From Carnobacterium mobile DSM 4848 (GTDB lineage Bacteria; Bacillota; Bacilli; Lactobacillales; Carnobacteriaceae): a DNA stretch of 64,000 nt. Below, piece after piece: positions 52,340-59,939 of the stretch; position 1 is the first letter of the stretch; every line of letters begins with the position of its first letter. The notes beneath the pieces are model-generated. The model did no database searches. It worked only from the letters and a program-made list of their open reading frames with translations, and had not been told where the DNA came from. Where the stretch lies: assembly GCF_000744825.1 (NCBI RefSeq), contig NZ_JQMR01000001.1:992001-1056000 (forward strand), read 5' to 3'. Position numbers and translations under genes: made by a program.

Positions 52340-53242
52340 TTAGAAACCTGGTTTCACTTGATCGATAGGTGGTGTTCTAACATCGAAAAGAGCTTCTTGT
52401 TGTGCATCTTCGCTTTCAGGAACAGCATTAGCTTGTTTCATTGCTTTCTTTTGTTCTTTCGGTTCGTCTTTAAAATCAATGACTTGCTGATTAGCGTTAC
52501 TATCAATTTCTTCTTGTACATCTTGAATAGGGCTAACATCTTTTCTCTCGTTGTCATATTCGTTTTCAGTTGATTGATTAATTGCTTCAATGAGAAGATC
52601 ACTATCATCACTTGTATTAATGATATTTTTAGCCGCACGATTGATAACAGTACGTTTTGCCATTTCTTGAGGGAATTTATTTTGAACGTTTTTTGTTTTC
52701 CCTTGGCTCCAAGCAGCTTCGACTTCTTTTCTTGTCATGACAGTTAACACTTGCTCGCCATCTTCTTTTTCAATGATGCAATAAACTCCTTTAATCTCAT
52801 TATCTCGATTCTCAAATTTGGTCTTATGTTCTAACAAAACTTCACGACCTTTAACGATACCTAACGTAAATTCATCACCTTCATAGATTACGTTAGCCCA
52901 GACGTCTTTTATATTATTCAATCGTTTGAGAACCATTTGCGTGCCGAAATAAGAACGATTCAACTTCAATTGATCTCCATAAGGAATGAAATAACATTGT
53001 GTTTTAGCTGGACTTAAACCCTGCGTCACCATATTTAGCAAAGAGTTAGCAATTGAATCAGGTGTACATTTTTCTAATAAATTCCCTGAATTGCTATTTG
53101 TCATTGCGAAGAAAGCCGATTTTAAAGCATTGCTAGGATTATAGTTTTGTGGCAGCTGCAATCCCTCTTCTTTTAAAACCTTTATTTTTCCGCCTACTTG
53201 ATCTGTAATATCCTTTTGCATAACTGCTAAATTGTTTGACAT
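52340..53242 (-). CDS. recT: RecT-family single-strand annealing protein
   Basis: The 300-residue protein has the RecT core: LEKCTPDSIANSLLNMVTQG, SPAKTQCYFIPYGDQLKLNR, YFGTQMVLKRLNNIKDVWAN and MAKRTVINRAAKNIINTSDD. It anneals complementary ssDNA for phage recombination. The variable acidic C-terminus is normal. It lies directly after the SbcC-like gene (stop and start adjacent). Confidence 0.93.
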   Translation of the reverse strand: MSNNLAVMQKDITDQVGGKIKVLKEEGLQLPQNYNPSNALKSAFFAMTNSNSGNLLEKCTPDSIANSLLNMVTQGLSPAKTQCYFIPYGDQLKLNRSYFGTQMVLKRLNNIKDVWANVIYEGDEFTLGIVKGREVLLEHKTKFENRDNEIKGVYCIIEKEDGEQVLTVMTRKEVEAAWSQGKTKNVQNKFPQEMAKRTVINRAAKNIINTSDDSDLLIEAINQSTENEYDNERKDVSPIQDVQEEIDSNANQQVIDFKDEPKEQKKAMKQANAVPESEDAQQEALFDVRTPPIDQVKPGF

Positions 53243-55297
53243 TTATTTTTCCTCCTCGATTTTCAATGTTTTTTGACCTTTTACAGCATTCAATTTAATT
53301 AATTGGAAGTTAACATCTAACTCTTTCGTTAACCCTTCAGCGTTATCAATGAATACAGGAGCACTGACTCCTTTCAACCTTGTTAATGTATTAATGATGT
53401 CAAGACCGGCTTCCATTCGTTCTCCATTACTCGCATCACTGAAATTGATACCATGTAGCAATGGATCACATGCTTCTTCTAAGGAACCATTATTTTTAAT
53501 TTCAAATAATTTGAAGGTTACTAGTTTAAATTCAGCATTAATTTTGTCTGTTAGAAGAGAAACTTTAGCTTTTACAAAATCATTTAATAATCCGATTTGG
53601 TATTCGATTTGTCCTCCTCTGACTGCTAGAGCTTTTTGCTGCTCAATTAATTCATTTTTTCGTTCTTCTTGCTTAGCTGCTAGAACAAATTGATATAAGT
53701 CACCATTGATTTGATTGATTGCAGATTTCAGTTCTGTAATTTTGGCTTGCAGGTCATCCACGCCGCTTTGATAAGACTTGTTCATCGAATTGATTTCTTC
53801 TTGGACCGCATTGACCATTGCTGTTCCTTCTGTATATTCTTTTGTTTCTTCGAATGGAGCTGCTTTAGATTGCAACTCTTTAACCGTTTGTTGAATCTGT
53901 TCATATTCTTTTTTCGCTTCATCTCGTTTTAACTCGAGTTCACTAACTTCTTTTTTCATTTCCTCTTTTAGTTGGATAGATTCTTTTTCAAGTTGGTCTT
54001 TATGGCTGTTCAATTCATCTAATTCTTTTTTAACTGAAGCTAATTTAGCGGTTAACTCTTTTCCTTTTTCGTTAATGCCTTCCAGTTCAGTTGCTTTGTT
54101 CGTGTTAAAAGCCATCTTTTCTTGTTCGTAATTCTTTTTGATTGTTTCCTTTTTATCTTCCGGATAATCTTGGCCACAATACTGGCAAGACGTTGCGTGT
54201 TCATCAAATTCAAGAAATACTTCAGAAGCAATGACCATGTAGGACTCTCTTAAATCACTAATTGTTTTTTCTGTTGCAGCTATTTCCTCTTTTTTCGCTT
54301 TGATGGCTAATTCAGATTCTTTCAGTTCTTTTTCTTTCGGGTTTCGTTTTGCTTCGTTTTCTTTTGCTAAAAATGCGTTTTGTGCATCCATCGCTTTTTC
54401 AAACAAGTTTTGTTTAGTAATTTGTAGGCCGTCTATTTTTCCGTTTTGTTTCGCTAAATGTTGGCTTCTTAATGTTTCCAATTCAGCTTGCAATGTTTTG
54501 ATATCCGCTTGTTTCGTGACTACTGCACTGCCGTTTTTAATGCTGCTGATCTTAGCTTGAAGTTGATCGATTTCTTTTTCAGCTTTCGCCTTATCAGTTT
54601 TGAGCGTTTCGCGGTCTAGATTACTTAAATCAATTACATTACGGTCAGCTTCATCAATCCGAACATCGACTTCTTTTTGTTCTTGTTTATTTTTTGGTCG
54701 TTCTTCCATTAGTAGAGCGCGTTTATCATCTACGCTATAGTTACCAAGGATCTCAATTAACGGAGCCAATTCGTCTTTGCTTTCGATTACTTCCATATCT
54801 GACAAGTCGACCACTAAATCGAATAGCAAGGCTCTACGTGCTTTTTTATCCATCTTTTCAGCGACATAATAGATACTCGTTATTTGTTTGAATGTTTCTT
54901 CATCAATAATTTCAGCAATTTTCTTGTTGTAATCTTTTTGAAGCATCTTAACGCCGTCTACTCGATAAGTTGATGTATAACCTTTCGCTTTGCCTGCTCC
55001 TACCTTAGCCATTCTGGAAAAAGTGATAGGGTTGCCTGAAACAGCCAATTCTAGAATGACTTCTGTTTCCAAGTGTTCAATCGGCTCGTTATTTTCATCT
55101 AAGGGCATGAATTTGAAATCACTTAGATATTGGCTATTTTTACCGAAGATGGCCCACATAAAGGCATCAAATAAAGAAGTCTTTCTTGTTCCGTTTTCTC
55201 CAAATACAGCTAGGTTTTGACCGTCAACTTTAAATTCAAATTCTTTAAATCCTCGAAAGTTCCGTATTTTCATGTTGTTTAATTCAATTCTTTTCAT
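53243..55297 (-). CDS. SbcC/RecN-like AAA ATPase with zinc-hook-like motif
   Basis: The 684-residue protein has an N-terminal P-loop GENGTRKTSLFDAFMWAIFG (about 33-52), long coiled coils around a CQYCGQ hook (near residue 373), and a C-terminal ABC half with SNGERMEAGLDI and PVFIDNAEGLTKE (Walker B). The Gly before the Walker A Lys is Arg here (GTRKT instead of the usual GTGKT), which is odd for an active ATPase. It heads the recT-MBL gene string and may drive end processing in place of a RecE-type exonuclease. Confidence 0.85.
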   Translation of the reverse strand: MKRIELNNMKIRNFRGFKEFEFKVDGQNLAVFGENGTRKTSLFDAFMWAIFGKNSQYLSDFKFMPLDENNEPIEHLETEVILELAVSGNPITFSRMAKVGAGKAKGYTSTYRVDGVKMLQKDYNKKIAEIIDEETFKQITSIYYVAEKMDKKARRALLFDLVVDLSDMEVIESKDELAPLIEILGNYSVDDKRALLMEERPKNKQEQKEVDVRIDEADRNVIDLSNLDRETLKTDKAKAEKEIDQLQAKISSIKNGSAVVTKQADIKTLQAELETLRSQHLAKQNGKIDGLQITKQNLFEKAMDAQNAFLAKENEAKRNPKEKELKESELAIKAKKEEIAATEKTISDLRESYMVIASEVFLEFDEHATSCQYCGQDYPEDKKETIKKNYEQEKMAFNTNKATELEGINEKGKELTAKLASVKKELDELNSHKDQLEKESIQLKEEMKKEVSELELKRDEAKKEYEQIQQTVKELQSKAAPFEETKEYTEGTAMVNAVQEEINSMNKSYQSGVDDLQAKITELKSAINQINGDLYQFVLAAKQEERKNELIEQQKALAVRGGQIEYQIGLLNDFVKAKVSLLTDKINAEFKLVTFKLFEIKNNGSLEEACDPLLHGINFSDASNGERMEAGLDIINTLTRLKGVSAPVFIDNAEGLTKELDVNFQLIKLNAVKGQKTLKIEEEK

Positions 55298-55351
55298 GCT
55301 TTTTCTCCTTTTGTGTGATATGATTTAGACAAATATATTTTCGTAAGCGCG

Positions 55352-55567
55352 CTAATTGGGATTGCACTCCTGATTAGCTTTTTTTATTTTCTCTATTTCT
55401 TCTCTTAACTGGTTCCTCTCATTCATGTAAAAATCTAGTTCCGTTTGGTTTTTGATGTAGTTAATGTCTCCTTTCTCTATTAATCCGTTGATGTGGTCCG
55501 TTAATATCTCAATTCGATTTGTGAAATATTCGATCCATACATTTTTAGTCGGTTCAGTTTCATTCAT
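55352..55567 (-). CDS. Hypothetical early phage protein, 71 residues
   Basis: A charged helical protein (FYMNERNQLREEIEKIKKAN) coupled to its upstream neighbour by a 4-base overlap. No known function. Confidence 0.55.
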   Translation of the reverse strand: MNETEPTKNVWIEYFTNRIEILTDHINGLIEKGDINYIKNQTELDFYMNERNQLREEIEKIKKANQECNPN

Positions 55568-55752
55568 GAGTTCACCTTCTTTATTATTAAAGGTTCTGGA
55601 TAAAGCTTTTTTATCACTCTTGTTTTCGTTATTTCTGGATTTTTATTTGATTCTTCGCTCGGGTACTTATCTATTAAAAACTGATGGACCATCTCTTTGG
55701 TTTCTCCTAATGCATATCGTTTCTTACTGATTTCGCCGATTGCTTCGTACAT
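55564..55752 (-). CDS. Hypothetical early phage protein, 62 residues
   Basis: The ATG at 55752 is preferred because gagg lies 8 bases upstream and it follows the zinc-ribbon gene; a TTG at 55818 would lie deep inside that gene. The protein is basic at its end. Function unknown. Confidence 0.5.
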   Translation of the reverse strand: MYEAIGEISKKRYALGETKEMVHQFLIDKYPSEESNKNPEITKTRVIKKLYPEPLIIKKVNS

Positions 55753-55765
55753 TTGCCATTCCTCT

Positions 55766-55876
55766 TTACTCAATTTTTTCGCAATCTTCACAAGTTCTTG
55801 GATAACCCACTTCTTCAAAGTCTTCCATCCAGGAGCCGCACACTTGACAAACTAATCCATTCAATACGTCTTCCAT
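55766..55876 (-). CDS. Small zinc-ribbon protein, 36 residues
   Basis: The frame has two CxxC pairs (LVCQVCGSW and RTCEDCEKI), enough for one zinc. Its ATG directly follows the stop of the previous small gene. Such tiny zinc proteins are common in phage early operons. Confidence 0.6.
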   Translation of the reverse strand: MEDVLNGLVCQVCGSWMEDFEEVGYPRTCEDCEKIE

Positions 55877-56011
55877 TTAAATCATCCCTTCAATTTTTAT
55901 TACATTAGCCTGATAGCCTAAGCTAACCAACTTGTTCCTGAAACCATACGCTTGCTCTATGCTGTAAGCTGTAGCTATTGTGGGTAAATCTGTTGATGTT
56001 ATATAGAACAC
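55877..56011 (-). CDS. Small early phage protein, 44 residues
   Basis: It starts with GTG, 9 bases after aggagag. The product (FYITSTDLPTIATAYSIEQA) ends exactly where the zinc-ribbon gene starts. Function unknown. Confidence 0.5.
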   Translation of the reverse strand: MFYITSTDLPTIATAYSIEQAYGFRNKLVSLGYQANVIKIEGMI

Positions 56012-56014
56012 TGA

Positions 56015-56167
56015 TTACCACTCTCCTAATAAGCCTATTGTGAATAATGGCTGTCCTGTTTCATCGCTGCACACTTCAATCCCACCAATTTTAAAAGCTT
56101 CTTTAATCCAATAGTCAGGCCGTTCATGGTAAGAACTTTCTGGAATCTGTTCTGCTGCTCTGTTCAT
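56015..56167 (-). CDS. Small early phage protein, 50 residues
   Basis: The frame NRAAEQIPESSYHERPDYWI continues to LFTIGLLGEW and keeps the tight gene spacing of this operon (3 bases to the next GTG). Aaggaggaat precedes the ATG. Function unknown. Confidence 0.5.
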   Translation of the reverse strand: MNRAAEQIPESSYHERPDYWIKEAFKIGGIEVCSDETGQPLFTIGLLGEW

Positions 56168-56206
56168 TATTTATTCCTCCTTCTAATTTTTTCACCACGT
56201 AACTTC

Positions 56207-56401
56207 TTAATTCCCCCACACATAACCAGTTTCGATCCCACCGGCTATTCCAATTAACATCAACAAAATAATCAAACCGATAATTGAGGCGCTATTTGTT
56301 AGATCTCCATTTTCATCAAATACTTTAAATTTGTTCCGCTTGTTTTTGATATAAACATTACGGCTAGACCAGATTAATTTTTTAATCATTTCTAATGACA
56401 T
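56207..56401 (-). CDS. Small membrane protein, 64 residues
   Basis: The ATG at 56401 has ggagtg 6 bases upstream. The product has a basic, soluble N-terminal part and one membrane helix (SIIGLIILLMLIGIAGGI). An upstream in-frame start lacks a ribosome site. Function unknown. Confidence 0.55.
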   Translation of the reverse strand: MSLEMIKKLIWSSRNVYIKNKRNKFKVFDENGDLTNSASIIGLIILLMLIGIAGGIETGYVWGN

Positions 56402-56499
56402 CCAACTCACTCCTTTATTAGATAGATAATTAATTTTGATATGATAATCACTCCCGAATAAAAAGAAATGATTAGGAATAGTTTGAACAAAATACTTAT

Positions 56500-56655
56500 T
56501 TAAATGACCTCCTCTTTTTTCCATTCTCTTTCTTCAGTAGAAGATTGAAAAACAGCAAAAACTTTATCTGAAAATTCTTTTGGAAGGACAAAACCTTCCA
56601 TAGTGTCTAATTCAGTACCATCTCGCAAAACGTTAATAACTTTGTACTTAGGCAC
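56500..56655 (-). CDS. Small early phage protein, 51 residues
   Basis: It starts with GTG, 6 bases after ggagtg. The product PKYKVINVLRDGTELDTMEG continues FVLPKEFSDKVFAVFQ, a small strand-helix protein. Function unknown. Confidence 0.5.
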   Translation of the reverse strand: MPKYKVINVLRDGTELDTMEGFVLPKEFSDKVFAVFQSSTEEREWKKEEVI

Positions 56656-56671
56656 GATCTACACTCCTTTT

Positions 56672-56869
56672 CTATTTGCTCCTAAATTCATCTAGCCCAA
56701 TTCCTAACGCATCAACTATTTTACAAATGGTCTTGAATCTTAAATCGCTCACTCTTCCACTTTTCAGTTCATAAAGAGTATTTTGAGCAATACCAGATTT
56801 TTTCGTTAATTCGTAAATAGTTATGTTCTTGTCTTCTAATTGATTATTTATTTTTTTCCATAAATCCAT
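56672..56869 (-). CDS. XRE-family regulator, 65 residues
   Basis: The ATG at 56869 has aggagg 6 bases upstream. The protein is a compact HTH (ITIYELTKKSGIAQNTLYEL, SDLRFKTICKIVDALGIGLD). It is transcribed away from two palindromic sites at 56885-56931, which are its likely operators, opposite a short + strand gene pair. Confidence 0.8.
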   Translation of the reverse strand: MDLWKKINNQLEDKNITIYELTKKSGIAQNTLYELKSGRVSDLRFKTICKIVDALGIGLDEFRSK

Positions 56870-56884
56870 AAACACCCTCCTGAA

Positions 56885-56938
56885 AACACTGTATAATGTG
56901 TTATTTAATATTTAACGCACAATATATTGTGTTATAAT
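56885..56938 (+). promoter_or_regulatory. Two palindromic operators and a + strand promoter
   Basis: Aacactgtataatgtgtt (56885-56902) and cacaatatattgtg (56918-56931) are related palindromes. The second lies in the spacer between tttaac (56912-56917 region) and tataat (56933-56938), the promoter of the + strand gene pair. The neighbouring XRE protein is the likely binder. Confidence 0.65.
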
Positions 56939-57007
56939 ATAATTATATAAATCGACTAATCTACCAACTGAGATTTATATAAAATAAACTAAGTGAGGTG
57001 ATTGTAT

Positions 57008-57211
57008 TTGTCTAAAAAAAGTGGACTAACCATAAAATCTAATGGATTAGGTAAAGCATTATCAAATCCAGAAAAGATTGCTAAAGATATGTTGAAGCAA
57101 GGTGGATCATTTGAAGTGAAATGTCCTAATTGTGGAAAACAATTCAAAGCGAAAGTTGGATTGAATTTATGTCCTCACTGTAAAAAAGAAATTGATTTCA
57201 AAATTAAATAG
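57008..57211 (+). CDS. Small zinc-ribbon protein on the + strand, 67 residues
   Basis: The TTG at 57008 has gaggtg 7 bases upstream. The C-terminal half has CPNCGKQFKAKVGLNLCPHC, a four-cysteine zinc ribbon. It lies on a short + strand island inside the - strand early operon, behind a palindrome-controlled promoter. Confidence 0.65.
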   Translation: MSKKSGLTIKSNGLGKALSNPEKIAKDMLKQGGSFEVKCPNCGKQFKAKVGLNLCPHCKKEIDFKIK

Positions 57212-57260
57212 TTTCTTATCAGCAAGTGGTCTGCTGAAATACTGATAAGGAGGTGATTAA

Positions 57261-57446
57261 ATGAGTAAAACTGATAAAGAATTAGCTATAGACGTTGCTA
57301 AAGCGCTTATAGAAGCTAACTCTGTAAAATTTGGAGTCGGCCCTAACAATGTTGCTAAACAAACATATGGTTTAAATCTAGAATCAATTCAAAATGTAAT
57401 TAAAGGAGTTTATACAACCCTTCAAAATTTGCCTGAGGAAAAATAG
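57261..57446 (+). CDS. Hypothetical + strand phage protein, 61 residues
   Basis: The product KTDKELAIDVAKALIEANSV continues with KQTYGLNLESIQNVIKGVYT. It is helical and similar in kind to small proteins found near repressor genes in Listeria and Carnobacterium phages. A hairpin upstream may mask its ribosome site. Its 3' end overlaps a - strand gene. Confidence 0.6.
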   Translation: MSKTDKELAIDVAKALIEANSVKFGVGPNNVAKQTYGLNLESIQNVIKGVYTTLQNLPEEK

Positions 57447-57567
57447 AAATTGTTACAGCAATTTCATATTTGTCTTTTAGAGCTTCTAACTCATTTAGAA
57501 GCTCTTTCGCTTCTTCAAAAGTCATTACTTGAATTTCGATGTTAAGAATTATCTTTTGTTCCTTCAT
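57400..57567 (-). CDS. Small early protein, 55 residues, candidate directionality factor by position only
   Basis: Ggagg lies 8 bases before the ATG, 2 bases after the antirepressor stop. The product KEQKIILNIEIQVMTFEEAK is strand-helix. It overlaps the + strand gene at 57261..57446 tail to tail. In TP901-1 the excision factor gene lies two genes after the Cro-like gene, which is this position, but no sequence match supports it. Confidence 0.5.
   Translation of the reverse strand: MKEQKIILNIEIQVMTFEEAKELLNELEALKDKYEIAVTISIFPQANFEGLYKLL
57479..57509. terminator. Terminator of the + strand pair, inside the 55-residue - strand gene
   Basis: The arms agagcttct and agaagctct pair perfectly with an 8-base loop, followed by ttcg and a T-rich run on the + strand. 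Confidence 0.55.
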
Positions 57568-57569
57568 GG

Positions 57570-58286
57570 TTATACCTCCATTTCAATTTGATTATTTAAA
57601 TGTTTAATCTCAAATGACAGTTCCATCGAAGGTGCCCACATAGCAGCTATCTCCATTGCTTCTTCAAATCTCAACTTTGGAATTTCTTCATAACTAGCCA
57701 CTTCAAAGTAATTTTTGATTTCTCTCCAGTGTTCTGAAACAGCTACTCGGTATAGTTCTTTATACGCGTTTGATTTCTTTCCTCCTACAGCAGCCATCAC
57801 ATTTGCTTTAACTAGTTTTGATAATTGAGATTTTTGCAGTCTGCTTAGATCGATTTCTTTTTTTAGTCCTTCTACATCATTTGAAACAGTGTTTAAACGT
57901 TGCTTGATTTCCTTTTGTGTTTCTAAAGTGGCAATCATGATGTCTTCTTGGGACATCGAAGTTTGGTAACTTCCTGTTTTTCTGATTGAAGGCAATACTT
58001 CGCTTGTTACCCAACGCTTGAATTTTTTTGCATTAGGAAGTTTTGATTTAATGATTAGGCTATATAGACCTGATTCATTGATAATTGTCACCTCTCTATT
58101 TTGACCTGCCATAACGATTCGTTCGGTCAGCTTGTCATCCTCATCTACGTGATCTTTTAATGCTTTTGGTGAATTTGAGTAACCTAGCAAATCTGATACA
58201 TCTTTTCCAATAAACCATGGTTGGCCATCAATTAATTGGGTTCTTACTTCGTTGCTTTCGAAATTGAATATTTGTAGATCGTTCAT
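57570..58286 (-). CDS. Phage antirepressor (BRO-N with ORF6C-like C-terminus)
   Basis: The 238-residue protein has an N-terminal BRO domain (LIDGQPWFIGKDVSDLLGYS, EVTIINESGLYSLIIKSKLP, FKRWVTSEVLPSIRKTG) and a helical C-terminal domain (SRLQKSQLSKLVKANVMAAV) like ORF6C. It follows the Cro-like gene and probably counteracts the CI repressor or regulates early genes. Confidence 0.88.
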   Translation of the reverse strand: MNDLQIFNFESNEVRTQLIDGQPWFIGKDVSDLLGYSNSPKALKDHVDEDDKLTERIVMAGQNREVTIINESGLYSLIIKSKLPNAKKFKRWVTSEVLPSIRKTGSYQTSMSQEDIMIATLETQKEIKQRLNTVSNDVEGLKKEIDLSRLQKSQLSKLVKANVMAAVGGKKSNAYKELYRVAVSEHWREIKNYFEVASYEEIPKLRFEEAMEIAAMWAPSMELSFEIKHLNNQIEMEV

Positions 58287-58544
58287 TTAACTTACCTCCC
58301 GTCTATTTTTAATTGTATAACTTAAAGTTGACTCACAGTTAAAAAAAATATTATCTCTCGATATGTTATAAATTTTGCTAAACGCATTTGCGAATTTAAT
58401 AGGCGTATCATCTGGATGCTGTTCGTAGTATGCAACCTTCTGTCTAGTGACTTTCTCACCTAAAATTGCTGACAACGCTTCAGCTGCTTCTTCTTGTTTC
58501 ATTCCAACATTAACTCTAGCTGCTGCTAAGGTTATTCTTAACAT
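58287..58544 (-). CDS. Cro/MOR-like XRE regulator
   Basis: The ATG at 58544 has aaggaggtg upstream. The 85-residue HTH protein (RITLAAARVNVGMKQEEAAE, VTRQKVAYYEQHPDDTPIKF) is the first gene of the lytic transcript, divergent from the CI-like gene. A repressor-operator-like palindrome lies inside its 3' end. Confidence 0.8.
   Translation of the reverse strand: MLRITLAAARVNVGMKQEEAAEALSAILGEKVTRQKVAYYEQHPDDTPIKFANAFSKIYNISRDNIFFNCESTLSYTIKNRREVS
58317..58331. promoter_or_regulatory. Distal CI-type operator in the end of the cro-like gene
   Basis: Ataacttaaagttga matches 13 of 15 bases of the palindrome at 58574..58588. It lies about 257 bases away inside the last codons of the Cro-like gene. 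Its use as an operator is inferred from the match. Confidence 0.55.
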
Positions 58545-58573
58545 ATAACTCACCTCCTTGGTTACATAATAAT

Positions 58574-58588
58574 ATAACTTAAAGTTAT
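58574..58588 (-). promoter_or_regulatory. CI-type operator within the lytic promoter
   Basis: Ataacttaaagttat is palindromic around its centre base. On the - strand it fills the 17-base spacer between ttgact (-35) and tattat (-10), the promoter of the Cro-like gene, so repressor binding would shut lytic genes off. Confidence 0.75.
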
Positions 58589-58634
58589 AGTCAATAACTT
58601 TGTACAACTTTCTAAAACTTTTTGTTGTGTTTTT

Positions 58635-58652
58635 TAAACTTTAAGTTATACT
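58635..58652 (+). promoter_or_regulatory. CI-type operator overlapping the repressor promoter
   Basis: Taaactttaagttat (58635-58649) matches the other palindrome and overlaps the -10 tatact (58647-58652) of the repressor gene, whose -35 is ttgtgt 16 bases upstream. Repressor autoregulation is likely. Confidence 0.65.
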
Positions 58653-58685
58653 ATAAATATAAACTTCATTATAAGGAGCAAAAAA

Positions 58686-59075
58686 ATGACTAACGAAAAC
58701 GAAACAAAAATTCCTCAACAAATTACATTACTTCGTTCAAGGTTCGGATGGACTCAACAAGAATTAGCAGATAAAATCGGCTTTTCTAAACAAACTATCT
58801 CTAATTGGGAGACAGGATTGAAAGTACCTCGTATGGGAGCAATACAAAAGATGGCAGATTTGTTTGGTGTTTCGATAAGTTTTATTATTGACGGTGATGA
58901 AAACACTCCTGAATGGGCTGATGAGAAAGATATTTTAGATTTAAAGGATATGTTAGAAAATAATGTAAATATGGCTTATGGTGGCGAAGAACTAACTGAT
59001 GAAGAAAAACAAAGGGTTAAAGATGTTTTAACAGGAATATTTTGGGAGAAAAATAAGCAAAGAAAGGATAAGTAA
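58686..59075 (+). CDS. CI-like phage repressor
   Basis: The 129-residue protein has an N-terminal XRE helix-turn-helix (SRFGWTQQELADKIGFSKQT then ISNWETGLKVPRMGAIQKMA) and a short acidic C-terminal part, without a LexA-type self-cleaving domain. It maintains lysogeny by binding the palindromic operators upstream. Because it cannot self-cleave, the metallopeptidase gene immediately downstream is a natural candidate for its inactivation. Confidence 0.87.
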   Translation: MTNENETKIPQQITLLRSRFGWTQQELADKIGFSKQTISNWETGLKVPRMGAIQKMADLFGVSISFIIDGDENTPEWADEKDILDLKDMLENNVNMAYGGEELTDEEKQRVKDVLTGIFWEKNKQRKDK

Positions 59076-59078
59076 TCT

Positions 59079-59510
59079 ATGGATCAAAGAATTTTGCAGC
59101 TTATTAAAGAATTGTACTTGAGATATAACTCTTATAATCCTTTTGTTCTTTCCGAATTATTAAACCTGGAAGTTAAATATGTATCCTTTGGAAATAGTCC
59201 TCTTGGTCAAGTCGCTTACATTTATGAAACGCCTATCATTTTATTAAACGAATATCTAAAAGACAGTAATGAAAGGTTTTTCGTTTGTGCCCATGAGTTA
59301 TACCATGCGCTGGAACACACAGACTTATCGAGCTATTATATTTCTAACAGGATCGCTAAAAATAAAATGGAAACAGAAGCAAATACATTTGCTACCATTA
59401 TTCTATTTAATGATTTTATCGAAAATAACCAGTTTCTTCCTGAGTCTTTTGACTCCCTTGCTCATACATATGGTTTTCCGGAAAGCTCCAAAATGATTTT
59501 AGGAATATAG
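59079..59510 (+). CDS. ImmA/IrrE-family metallo-endopeptidase
   Basis: The 143-residue protein has the zinc motif AHELYHALEH (HExxH) and the downstream acidic segment METEANTFATI. ImmA-type proteases cut phage or ICE repressors upon DNA damage. It starts 3 bases after the repressor gene, the usual pairing. Confidence 0.88.
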   Translation: MDQRILQLIKELYLRYNSYNPFVLSELLNLEVKYVSFGNSPLGQVAYIYETPIILLNEYLKDSNERFFVCAHELYHALEHTDLSSYYISNRIAKNKMETEANTFATIILFNDFIENNQFLPESFDSLAHTYGFPESSKMILGI

Positions 59511-59530
59511 CTTAGCTTAGGAGGTAAATA

Positions 59531-59842
59531 ATGACATTTAAAGAATTTTTAGAATATATAAACGAAAATTTAAGCGGAAAGAGCACTTTTTATGAAAAAG
59601 CAATGGAAGACCAATTAGCTCGCAACGGAAGACGTGCTCCTGCTAAACGGTGGAATGAAACGAAGATAGATCGAGCAATTGATAAGATGTGGGTTGAATT
59701 AGTTCGCAATATTTATGATAAGTTTAAATCTACCATCAATTCTAAATCATCTGACCCTTACCAAGGATGGATTGATTTTATGAACAAAAATGAATCTCTA
59801 GAAAAGTTAGATGAAATGATTGTCGATCTAGAATTCGAGTAA
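59531..59842 (+). CDS. Hypothetical lysogeny-module protein, 103 residues
   Basis: A helical protein (KAMEDQLARNGRRAPAKRWN, IDKMWVELVRNIYDKFKSTI) in the lysogeny operon after ImmA, with ggaggtaaat before its ATG. A weak hairpin follows. Function unknown. Confidence 0.55.
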   Translation: MTFKEFLEYINENLSGKSTFYEKAMEDQLARNGRRAPAKRWNETKIDRAIDKMWVELVRNIYDKFKSTINSKSSDPYQGWIDFMNKNESLEKLDEMIVDLEFE

Positions 59843-59939
59843 AAAAATAACCCTAATAACTGCTGGAACAGTTCTAGGGCTAAGTTCTATCTCTTCTATC
59901 TCAAATAAATTATAACATATTTTATTGGAGGAGTTTAGA

